A stretch of DNA of 64,000 nt, from assembly GCF_020217465.1 (NCBI RefSeq), contig NZ_CP084115.1:4092001-4156000 (forward strand). The letters are read 5' to 3'. Below, piece by piece: positions 51,819 through 59,399 of the stretch (positions are counted from its first letter, which is position 1; every line of letters begins with the position of its first letter). Made by a program: the position numbers and the translations under genes. The stretch is from Cobetia amphilecti (GTDB lineage: Bacteria; Pseudomonadota; Gammaproteobacteria; Pseudomonadales; Halomonadaceae). Under the pieces are notes generated by a model. It ran no database searches, was not told the DNA's origin, and saw only the letters and a list, made by a program, of their open reading frames with translations.

Positions 51819-52337
51819 TCAGAATTCGTCACCGGCCATGTCCGGGTCGTTGCGCAGGGCTTCCATGACCTTGCGACGCAGGAACTGGTCGGAGACGCTT
51901 GATACAGCGGCGCTGGCGTACATATCCACGTCATTAAGGCGCGGAGGGAGCGTCGCTTCATACAGAACGTTGTTGCCTTCGGTGATCCAGATGAGGCTGC
52001 CCCAGCGTGCTGAGGGGCGTTCATGGATGCTGAGGGATGTGTTGCGGATGGCTGGGCTATCGAGGCGTTGCTGGCTGAACTGGCGGAAGAAGGTCTTGCC
52101 GATCATGGTCATGGTGCGATCGATCATCACGCCGCTGAGACCGTCGGAGAGCGTGGGACGAGTGCGCTGGATGGCGACCCCATCTTCCCCCTGACGGCGA
52201 GCCTGCTGCTCTTCACTGGCAACGGATACCTCGGGTCGCACCGCCTCCGGCGCGGATTGCGCGAAGGCGGGCGACAGACTGAAGCATGTCAGTCCCCAGG
52301 CGACCACCTGGCGGCTTGTCATGCCCCGACCGTTCAC
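51819..52337 (-). CDS. csgE: Curli assembly factor CsgE
   Basis: CsgE caps the periplasmic side of CsgG and guides CsgA to it. The 172-residue reading starts at a GTG at 52337 whose TGA-overlap with csgD suggests coupling; an ATG at 52322 is an equally reasonable start. A signal peptide ends near SPAFA. An extra low-complexity segment of about 45 residues precedes the core, which has LSIHERPSARWGSLIWIT and the C-terminal RRKVMEALRND...AGDEF, matching E. coli CsgE. Confidence 0.92.
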   Translation of the reverse strand: MNGRGMTSRQVVAWGLTCFSLSPAFAQSAPEAVRPEVSVASEEQQARRQGEDGVAIQRTRPTLSDGLSGVMIDRTMTMIGKTFFRQFSQQRLDSPAIRNTSLSIHERPSARWGSLIWITEGNNVLYEATLPPRLNDVDMYASAAVSSVSDQFLRRKVMEALRNDPDMAGDEF

Positions 52338-53017
52338 GACATCTGTGCTCTGCGAGCGATGCGTGGGGTGCGCGAGACAGGCATTGCCAGGTTCTGACGT
52401 GCCCAGTTCATGGCCTGAATGCGGTTATGCACCTTGATCTTGCGGAAGATGTTGTAGAGATGTGACTTGACCGTGTGTTCACTGACGAACAGCTGGTCAG
52501 CAATCTCGGTATTCGAGGCACCCGTGCCCAGCAAGCCGATGATTTCCACCTCACGCTGGGTCAGACCACAGACCGGGCGATAGGCGTTGAGCTGCTGACG
52601 GCGATAGAAATCCAGCAGGCGGGTCATCAGCGGTCGGGACATCCACATGTCGCCTTCCAGCAGTTTCGCGATGCCCTTGCTGATCAGTGAGAGGCTGTCC
52701 TGTCGGTAGAACACGCCTTGAAGATGGGTGCTGACCAGCAGGCTGGCAGCTTCCTCTTCATCACTGATGTTGATAGCGGCCAGCTCTGCGCTGGCATCCT
52801 GGCTGGCATCTGCATCCCAGCGTTGCATCGTGCCTTCATCGACGTGGTCGGTGTCCAGCAGCACTATCGTTCTTTCTGCCTGCCCGGGTGTGTAATCCTC
52901 GTCGGGGCTTGCGGAAGCCACCTGACACTCAAGCTGCTGGCGAATGTAATCCATGAAAAGCGCTGACTGCGGATTGCAGTCAGTCACCAGCAGCACCATT
53001 GCGTTCCCTGTAATCAT
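52334..53017 (-). CDS. csgD: LuxR-family curli regulator CsgD
   Basis: CsgD is the master activator of curli and biofilm matrix genes. The ATG at 53017 has AGAGG 9 bases ahead and gives 227 residues; an ATG at 52999 is another possibility. An atypical receiver-like N-terminal domain contains VLLVTDCNPQSALFMDYI and FYRQDSLSLISKGIAKLL. The C-terminal GerE/LuxR helix-turn-helix is GLTQREVEIIGLLGTGASNT and HTVKSHLYNIFRKIKVHNR (about 160-205). It heads the csgD-csgE-csgF-csgG transcript. Confidence 0.92.
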   Translation of the reverse strand: MITGNAMVLLVTDCNPQSALFMDYIRQQLECQVASASPDEDYTPGQAERTIVLLDTDHVDEGTMQRWDADASQDASAELAAINISDEEEAASLLVSTHLQGVFYRQDSLSLISKGIAKLLEGDMWMSRPLMTRLLDFYRRQQLNAYRPVCGLTQREVEIIGLLGTGASNTEIADQLFVSEHTVKSHLYNIFRKIKVHNRIQAMNWARQNLAMPVSRTPRIARRAQMS

Positions 53018-53599
53018 GGTGCGAGACCTCTGAGTTGTCGTACCGATTTTTCTTGGCGGAGCCATATCTGAAGTGTGGTTGGGTGAGTCGTGTAGCACTG
53101 CACTCATTCACGTCGGGCATTACGCGCTGAGCACCTTTATAGGATTGCGCGATAGTGGGGATAAGGCAACCTCTAATCAGTACTTGCTAAAATAACCAGT
53201 TTATCCTTCCCCTCCAGTCCTGATTTGACCCAGAAAAAGAATAGGAAAAACAGTACGTAAACCTGATGAAATTAGCGCCGGTCATGATGACCCTTCTCGA
53301 GAGTGCAATGAAAACCAGACCTTTGCGCTTTTTTTACCAAGCTTTTCACTGGTTCAAAGGTACCACAGATCTAATGCTTGAAGGCTTCTCTTTAATGTCA
53401 TTATGTAACTGGGCTTGTCTTTTTGTATCCCCGCATTCGAGGGGTGTCAGGAATGCGACGCAGTACTGCGCATGAGTCATTTCACTCTTGAAAAGTGAAG
53501 CGCTTACTACGCGTAGCCGACGTGAGACATGCTCTGTCGCTGTGGTGACCTCACAGATCCAACTGCTGGAAGAGATGCTCGTCCAGCGTCACCTGAGCC
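53018..53599. other. Long intergenic region between the two csgD-like genes
   Basis: These 582 bases are AT-richer than the flanks. They hold TTCACT-cttgaaa-AGTGAA, an inverted repeat near 53481-53500, and probably the csgD promoter. A plus-strand frame at 53266-53475 (69 codons) has no ribosome-binding site and no recognisable product, so I do not call it. Confidence 0.5.
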
Positions 53600-54238
53600 T
53601 CAGGATTCCGGCTCCGTCGTGCGCTTGGGGATGTAAAGGTTGAGGTGCTCGTGGGCCCACTGGATCGCCTGATGGCGGTTGTGGACTCTGATCTTGCGAA
53701 AGATGTTATATAAATGAGACTTCACGGTGTGCTGGCTCAACATCAATCTATGCGCGATATCTGCATTACTTTGCTGTGACGCTATGAGTGACAATATTTC
53801 CAGTTCTCGTTGTGTCAGTCCCATGACAGGCTGGAAGGCAATCTGTTGTTGTTGACGATAATGACGAATCAACGTCTGCATGATATTGCGAGTCAGCCAG
53901 TTTTCATTCTCGAGTATCTTGCCGATACCCTTGCTGATTTGTTCAAGGCTGTCCTGGCGATAGAAGATCCCGCTGAAAGGAATATTCAGAAGTAGTGAGA
54001 TGGCATCGTCTTCATGTTCGACATTGAAGGCAGCGATCTTGTCGATATGGCTCCATCGCATCATCTGGGTCAGACTGCACTGGGTGCTGTCGATCAGCAC
54101 CAGGCTGGGAGATGACGGCAGTGGGGCTTCATGGTGGCAGGCCTCGACGACACATTTCAGTGTCTCTTGCAGGTACTCGACGAACAGTTCGGTCTGCGGT
54201 GAAGGGCTTGTCACGAACAGGACTCTGGTAGCAGTCAT
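53600..54238 (-). CDS. Second CsgD-like LuxR-family regulator
   Basis: The ATG at 54238 has CAGGAG 7 bases ahead and gives 212 residues. The layout equals that of the neighbouring csgD: VLFVTSPSPQTELFVEYL, FYRQDSLEQISKGIGKIL and the DNA-binding domain with GLTQRELEILSLIASQQSNA and HTVKSHLYNIFRKIRVHNR. The two are clear paralogues, probably from tandem duplication. Its position upstream on the same strand suggests a role in curli control, perhaps acting on csgD; that is inference. It may respond to other signals, since the sensor halves differ more. Confidence 0.88.
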   Translation of the reverse strand: MTATRVLFVTSPSPQTELFVEYLQETLKCVVEACHHEAPLPSSPSLVLIDSTQCSLTQMMRWSHIDKIAAFNVEHEDDAISLLLNIPFSGIFYRQDSLEQISKGIGKILENENWLTRNIMQTLIRHYRQQQQIAFQPVMGLTQRELEILSLIASQQSNADIAHRLMLSQHTVKSHLYNIFRKIRVHNRHQAIQWAHEHLNLYIPKRTTEPES

Positions 54239-54720
54239 GGGGCGCTCCTGTCGCAAGCGTTTTGGGGGGCTCATCATCAGCAGGCTGAGGCGGAGACATG
54301 AATCCACGGTGATTCGATGGTTGTCTTGAAGTCTAGTCGAGTGACACCTGGGGGCTGGCGCTGCGCATAGTGTTAGATGGCATAACGCCCATTTCTTTTA
54401 TTTCCCACTTAAAGGCTATACAAAACATCGAGTTACGGGTTTTTTTCGGTTGATGTTTACTTGCTTGAGCCGCGAGGCACAGACAAATCCTGCACAGGCA
54501 TTAGCCCGCGCTGAGGCAGATAGCCTGTATCGGCCTGTCAGTCTTCAAGTTGAGCACATGAGTGACATCGGCCCATGACACCATGGATCTCAGTCGTGCC
54601 TGGCGCAGACCCCTCGCGTGTACGCACCGGACTCACGCGCTAGAATGGGGTGCTGCAAGCGCCTCGCCCGTGTGACTCACACGCGGCCGCATTCTCGTTG
54701 TTCCTACCCCGGAGATTCAC
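54239..54720. other. Intergenic region between csgD-like gene 2 and rdgB
   Basis: These 482 bases between divergent genes include an AT-rich stretch (about 54380-54470) likely to hold promoter or regulator sites of the csgD-like gene. No gene is seen. Confidence 0.5.
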
Positions 54721-55341
54721 ATGTCCGCTTCTTCTCTCGTACTGGCCAGTGGCAATGCCGGCAAGCTACGTGAATTTTCCCACTTGCTCGCACCGCTGGG
54801 GATCGAACCGATGCCTCAAGGGCAGCTGGGAGTGAGTGACGCCGAAGAGACAGGGCTGACCTTCGTCGAGAATGCGTTGATCAAGGCGCGCCACGCCGCA
54901 GAGGTCACCGGCCTGCCGGCGCTGGCCGATGATTCCGGGATCGAAGTCGATGCGCTGGGCGGGGAGCCGGGCATCTATTCCGCACGCTTTGCCGCGCGGC
55001 GTCAGCAAGGTAGCGGTGATGGTGACAACAACGCCGCCCTGTTGGCAGCGCTTGAGGGCGTGCCTGAGCAAGCGCGTACGGCGCGCTACTGGTGCGTGCT
55101 CGTCTATCTGCGCCATGCGGCAGACCCGGTGCCGATCATCGTTCAGGCCAGTTGGGAGGGACGTGTCCTTGACGCGCCACAAGGCGAGGGTGGCTTCGGC
55201 TATGACCCGCTTTTCTGGCTGCCGGAGCATGGCATGACCGCCGCGGCCCTGGATGCCGAGACCAAGAACCGTCTCAGCCACCGGGGACGTGCGATGCAGC
55301 AGTTGCTCGAGGCGCTTGCAGCGCAGAGCGGTCAGGCGTGA
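54721..55341 (+). CDS. rdgB: Non-canonical purine NTP pyrophosphatase RdgB
   Basis: RdgB removes dITP/XTP-type nucleotides from the pool by hydrolysis to the monophosphate. The 206-residue protein opens SSLVLASGNAGKLREFSHLL (about 4-23) and has NALIKARHAAEVTGLPALADDSGIEV, PGIYSARFA, GFGYDPLFWLPEHG and KNRLSHRGRAMQQL, all family hallmarks. Its stop overlaps the hemW start (TGATG), so the pair is co-translated, as often seen in gammaproteobacteria. Confidence 0.96.
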   Translation: MSASSLVLASGNAGKLREFSHLLAPLGIEPMPQGQLGVSDAEETGLTFVENALIKARHAAEVTGLPALADDSGIEVDALGGEPGIYSARFAARRQQGSGDGDNNAALLAALEGVPEQARTARYWCVLVYLRHAADPVPIIVQASWEGRVLDAPQGEGGFGYDPLFWLPEHGMTAAALDAETKNRLSHRGRAMQQLLEALAAQSGQA

Positions 55342-56540
55342 TGTCCGCCGCGAACCTGCCGCCTCTGTCGCTCTATATTCACGTGCCGTGGTGCGTGCGC
55401 AAGTGCCCTTACTGTGACTTCAACTCCCACGGGGTCGGGCGTGATGCCGGCTTGCCTGAAGAGGAATACATCACGGCACTGCTGGCCGATCTCGATCAGG
55501 ACCTGCAGTTGCTGCAGGGCCAGCCCGAGCGTGAATTGCACAGCATCTTCATCGGCGGCGGCACGCCGAGTCTGCTGAGCGGGGCGGCTTACCAGCGACT
55601 GTTCGATGGCCTGCGGGCGCGCATGACGTTCTCTGCCGACTGCGAGGTCACGCTGGAGGCCAACCCCGGCACACTGGAGCAGGGCCGCTTTGCCGCCTAT
55701 CGTGCCGCCGGCATCAATCGCTTGTCATTGGGCGTGCAGACCTTCCAGCCGGAGCAGCTCGAGGTGCTGGGGCGCATCCACTCCGCTGAAGAAGCCGGGC
55801 GCGCGGTGGCCAGCGCACGGGCGGCGGGCTTCGACAATTTCAATATTGATCTGATGCATGGCCTGCCGGGCCAGACATTGGAGACCGCGCTGGATGATAT
55901 CCGGCGTGCGCTGGCACTCAAGCCGACCCATCTGTCCTGGTATCAATTGACGCTGGAGCCGAATACCGAGTTCTATTCGCGCCCGCCGGTACTGCCGGAA
56001 GATGATCTGCTGTGGGATATCCAGGATCACGGTCACGCCGAGCTGGAGGCTGCCGGTTTCCGTCGTTACGAGATTTCCGCCTATGCCCTTGAAGGGCGCA
56101 GCGCGCGTCATAACCTCAATTACTGGAAATTCGGTGATTACCTGGGCATCGGAGCGGGCGCGCACGGCAAGTTGACGTTGTTGAAGACCGACTCGGCAGG
56201 GAACTTGAACGGCGAGTTGCAACTCCAACGCCGTTGGAAAAGTCGTCAGCCTGAAGCGTACTTGCGCAGGATGCAGGACCCTCGCGGGTTCGTGGCGGGT
56301 CAGCAGGAAATTGACCGCGATGAGCTGGCGCTGGAGTTCATGATGAATGCACTGCGCTTGACCGGGGGTGTCAGCTTCGAGGATCTGCGTCGCACGACCG
56401 GGCTGGATCGCGAGGCATTGGAGCCGGGCCTGAGCCAGGCGCGCTCGCGCGGGCTCATCGTTGAGGATGACGTGCTGTTGCGCGCCACGCCGCAGGGCTT
56501 ATTGTTCCTCAATGACCTGCTGGCCATGTTCGACACCTGA
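55341..56540 (+). CDS. hemW: Radical SAM heme chaperone HemW
   Basis: HemW is a radical SAM-like protein that binds heme and helps deliver it, formerly taken for a coproporphyrinogen oxidase. The 399-residue product has YIHVPWCVRKCPYCDFNSHG with the CxxxCxxC cluster motif (about 15-22), GGGTPSLL, EANPGTLE, GVQTFQPEQLEVLGRIH and NFNIDLMHGLPGQT. The ATG at 55341 overlaps the rdgB stop; a GTG one codon earlier is also in frame. Confidence 0.94.
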   Translation: MSAANLPPLSLYIHVPWCVRKCPYCDFNSHGVGRDAGLPEEEYITALLADLDQDLQLLQGQPERELHSIFIGGGTPSLLSGAAYQRLFDGLRARMTFSADCEVTLEANPGTLEQGRFAAYRAAGINRLSLGVQTFQPEQLEVLGRIHSAEEAGRAVASARAAGFDNFNIDLMHGLPGQTLETALDDIRRALALKPTHLSWYQLTLEPNTEFYSRPPVLPEDDLLWDIQDHGHAELEAAGFRRYEISAYALEGRSARHNLNYWKFGDYLGIGAGAHGKLTLLKTDSAGNLNGELQLQRRWKSRQPEAYLRRMQDPRGFVAGQQEIDRDELALEFMMNALRLTGGVSFEDLRRTTGLDREALEPGLSQARSRGLIVEDDVLLRATPQGLLFLNDLLAMFDT

Positions 56541-56625
56541 TTGATCAGGCATTATCGGAGGCATGACGATTATTTGCGCAATTGTCGTCTTGCCTTTAAT
56601 GAGTGTGTAGATAGGGAGCGTTACC

Positions 56626-57288
56626 ATGAAGAAGTCTGTACTCCTGGCCCTGCCGTTGGCAGCCGCCGTCGCGATGGCGGGTTGTTCCACGACCAACCCG
56701 TATACCAATGAGCAGCAGACCTCCAGTGCGGCGAAGGGTGCCGGCATCGGTGCGGTCGTCGGCGCAATCGCCGGGGCGACCAAGAGTGGTAACCATCGTC
56801 TCGACAAGGCGCTGATCGGCGCCGCTGCGGGTGCCGCCGCGGGCGGTGGTATCGGCTATTACATGGATGTTCAGGAAGCCAAGCTGCGTGATCAGCTGCA
56901 GGGCACCGGTGTCAGCGTGACCCGTGTCGGCGACCAGATCATCCTCAACATGCCGTCCAACGTCACCTTCGGCTCCGACTCCAGCACCCTGTCCGGCCAG
57001 ATTCAGCCGGTCATGGATGGCGTCATCACCGTGCTCAAGGAATACGACGAGACTCGCGTCAACATCGCGGGCTATACCGATTCCACCGGTGCCAGCAATT
57101 ACAACCAGAACCTGTCCGAGCTGCGTGCCCAGGCCGTCGGCAACTATCTGGCCAGTGGTGGCATCGCCTTCAACCGTCTGAACATGCGCGGTTATGGTGA
57201 AGCCAGCCCGGTGGCATCCAACGACACCGCCTCCGGGCGCGCCCAGAACCGTCGCGTCGAGATCACGCTGACGCCGATGGAAAGCTGA
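56626..57288 (+). CDS. OmpA-family outer-membrane lipoprotein (YiaD-like)
   Basis: The 220-residue protein has a lipoprotein signal (AMAGC; Cys19), a glycine-rich hydrophobic segment (GAGIGAVVGAIAGA and GAAAGAAAGGGIGYYMD, about 38-80) and a C-terminal OmpA peptidoglycan-binding domain with NVTFGSDSSTL, NIAGYTDSTGASNYNQNLSE and NRRVEITL. Its make-up equals YiaD-type lipoproteins that tie the outer membrane to the cell wall. It is preceded by a strong site (GGGAG, 8 bases) and followed by a hairpin. Confidence 0.9.
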   Translation: MKKSVLLALPLAAAVAMAGCSTTNPYTNEQQTSSAAKGAGIGAVVGAIAGATKSGNHRLDKALIGAAAGAAAGGGIGYYMDVQEAKLRDQLQGTGVSVTRVGDQIILNMPSNVTFGSDSSTLSGQIQPVMDGVITVLKEYDETRVNIAGYTDSTGASNYNQNLSELRAQAVGNYLASGGIAFNRLNMRGYGEASPVASNDTASGRAQNRRVEITLTPMES

Positions 57289-57327
57289 GACCCATCAGCT
57301 GTCATGGCGACATGACGGTGAATGACC

Positions 57328-57358
57328 ACGAGGCCTGCGCATTTGCGTGGGCCTCGTT
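57328..57358 (+). terminator. Hairpin downstream of the OmpA-like lipoprotein gene
   Basis: ACGAGGCC ... GGCCTCGT forms an 8-bp stem with inner GCGC/GCGT pairing, followed by TGCTT. It is a probable terminator although the T run is poor. Confidence 0.65.
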
Positions 57359-57515
57359 GCTTGGCAAGCACGGCTTTTGGGGTGACAAGTGATCATCTCT
57401 GCTATCCTTCAGCCCCTTCGGCGGCCTTGTCTGGTTTTCCTCTCGTCGCCGCCCCCCGATTTCTATCTGCTGCCTCGCTGGATGTGGCAGATATCGCCGT
57501 ATCAAGGAGGCGCTC

Positions 57516-59225
57516 TTGCTCGCCTATCAGCACGCCTATCACGCTGGCAATTTTGCCGACCTGCACAAGCACCTGCTCGCCACCACCCTGGCCGAGCAAC
57601 TATTACGTAAAGAATCTCCTGTTACGTTTATCGATACTCACGCCGGTCGTGGCTGGTATCCGCTGGCGGCCCGCGAGACGGAACAGCTGCGCGAATACGA
57701 GCAGGGCGTTCTGCCGTTGTGGCAGGTGCGTGATCGCTGGTTGACCGATGCGGGTGAGCCGAAGACCCCGTCAGCTGACAAGCCGCTGGCTCGCTGGCTG
57801 TCACGTCTGGCGGACATGCAGCCGGATGCCGCCAAGGGCAGCGCCAGCGAGCTGAGCGTCTATCCCGGTTCGCCCTGGTGGCTGAGCCAGTCGCTGCGCC
57901 GCGGCGATCGCCTGTTGGCCTATGAGCTGCATCCGGGCGAGATCTACCACTTCGATCAGGCGCCGGTGCAGCGTGACAGCCTCGGCAAGGTCATGCGTCG
58001 TCAGCAGGATGGTCTGTCCGGTCTGTTGGCGGCCGTGCCGGTCACCACGCCGCGCGTCGCCGTGCTGATCGACCCCAGCTATGAGCTGAAGAATGATTAT
58101 CGTGATGTCGCCGAGGTCGTGGTCGAGACCCTGCGCAAGTCACGTCATGCCACCATCATGATCTGGTATCCGCTGCTGCCGGCGGGGCGTCAGCATGATC
58201 TGCTCGAGCGTCTCAAGAAGCATTCGCCGGCACCGATGTGGCGCAGTGAGCTGACGATCGATTCACCGGAAGGCGAGCACGGCATGTACGGCTCCGGCAT
58301 GCTGGTGATCAATCCGCCGTGGCAGTTCGATCGTCAGTTCTCCACCGCCATGCAGGAAGTGGTCGAGGTGCTCAAGGGCGCGCTGCCGGCTCCGCAGTCG
58401 GTTGCCGTCGAGCACAAGGGCCTGTGGTGGCTGTCGGAGGAGGTCGCCCGCGAACGCAACGAGCCCAAGCCGATGCCGCGTGAGCGCCTGCTGTCGCTGC
58501 GCAAGCTCAACCAGAAGGTCAAGCGCGACAGCGATGTCGAGGTGACCCAGGCCAAGCCCAAGCGCGAGAAGCTCAAGCGCGGTGAAGGCTGGGCCAAGCC
58601 TCGCGTGCGCAATGACAGTGCGACGCCCAAGGCCAAGGGCAAGCGTCATTCCGCGACTGCCAAGCCCAAGACCAGCATCAAGGCGCAGGTCAAGGATGAG
58701 GTCCATGGGCATTCCGCGCCGAGCCAGAAGCGCGTCAGCGAGAAGCCTGCCGAGCGCAAGTCGACGGCCGCTGTCGAGCCGACTCGTCCGCGTGGCAAGG
58801 GCGAGACGGCAGGCAAGGGAGCGGGCAAGGATTCTGCCAGCTGGAGCGACTGGTCCTCCAGCGTGCCGGGTAAGGGCCGCCGCGAAGGCTCCACGCGGGT
58901 CAGCATGCGCAGCACGCCGGCGATTGGTCGTGATGGTCAGGTCAACCCGAACAGCACGACCAAACTGCCCAGAAAGTACGCGGCCAAGCAGCGTCCTGAA
59001 GACAACAAGGATGTCGGCAAGCCGCTGGATGCGCGTGAAGCGCGTGCCCTGCGTGAGAAGCAGGAAAGCAATGCCATGAGAGGCAAGGCTGCCAAGGGCG
59101 GCGCCAGCAAGGAAAGCTCTGGAAAGTCAGCAGCTGGCAAGACGAATTCAGGCAAGACAGCGCCTGCCAAGGACAGCTCTGGCAAGACTCAGAGCAACAA
59201 GCCACGCGGCCCGCGCAAGCCGTGA
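57516..59225 (+). CDS. rlmJ: 23S rRNA (adenine2030-N6)-methyltransferase RlmJ with long basic tail
   Basis: RlmJ methylates A2030 of 23S rRNA. The start is a TTG with a perfect AAGGAGG 5 bases ahead, giving MLAYQHAYHAGNFADLHKH, the conserved RlmJ N-terminus. TFIDTHAGRGWY (about 37-48) is the SAM motif and LIDPSYELKNDY (about 184-195) the catalytic D-P-x-Y motif. The enzyme core ends near residue 310 (family about 280); the other ~250 residues are Lys/Ser/Ala/Gly-rich, low complexity and strongly basic. It is followed by a terminator. Confidence 0.88.
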   Translation: MLAYQHAYHAGNFADLHKHLLATTLAEQLLRKESPVTFIDTHAGRGWYPLAARETEQLREYEQGVLPLWQVRDRWLTDAGEPKTPSADKPLARWLSRLADMQPDAAKGSASELSVYPGSPWWLSQSLRRGDRLLAYELHPGEIYHFDQAPVQRDSLGKVMRRQQDGLSGLLAAVPVTTPRVAVLIDPSYELKNDYRDVAEVVVETLRKSRHATIMIWYPLLPAGRQHDLLERLKKHSPAPMWRSELTIDSPEGEHGMYGSGMLVINPPWQFDRQFSTAMQEVVEVLKGALPAPQSVAVEHKGLWWLSEEVARERNEPKPMPRERLLSLRKLNQKVKRDSDVEVTQAKPKREKLKRGEGWAKPRVRNDSATPKAKGKRHSATAKPKTSIKAQVKDEVHGHSAPSQKRVSEKPAERKSTAAVEPTRPRGKGETAGKGAGKDSASWSDWSSSVPGKGRREGSTRVSMRSTPAIGRDGQVNPNSTTKLPRKYAAKQRPEDNKDVGKPLDAREARALREKQESNAMRGKAAKGGASKESSGKSAAGKTNSGKTAPAKDSSGKTQSNKPRGPRKP

Positions 59226-59277
59226 TGGCTGAGGTGAACGCAGAACGCTGAGCGCCATATCAAGAGCTCGGACTGAC

Positions 59278-59311
59278 AACGCCCCCATAGGCCATGCCTG
59301 TGGGGGCGTTT
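59278..59311 (+). terminator. Terminator after rlmJ
   Basis: AACGCCCCCATAGG-ccatg-CCTGTGGGGGCGTTT forms a GC-rich stem with one mismatch and a short T run, about 53 bases past the stop. Confidence 0.85.
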
Positions 59312-59391
59312 GCATTGTGGGTGTTTAGATAGTGGGGCGTCTAGATCGCGGGGCCCTTTGCATCGTGGGGTATTTGTATTGTCGGGGCCGT
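59312..59391. repeat. Five degenerate 16-bp tandem repeats
   Basis: GCATTGTGGGTGTTTA, GATAGTGGGGCGTCTA, GATCGCGGGGCCCTTT, GCATCGTGGGGTATTT and GTATTGTCGGGGCCGT follow without gaps. The shared pattern is G-A/T-rich 4-5 bases, then a GGGG block, then a pyrimidine-ended tail. The array fills the gap between the rlmJ terminator and the 3' end of the convergent ABC exporter gene. Confidence 0.75.
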
Positions 59392-59399
59392 TGGCCTGA

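Noticed and set aside
53266-53475. Plus-strand frame of 69 codons between the csgD-like genes
   Set aside because: It has no ribosome-binding site and no recognisable composition, and it lies in AT-rich regulatory-type DNA.
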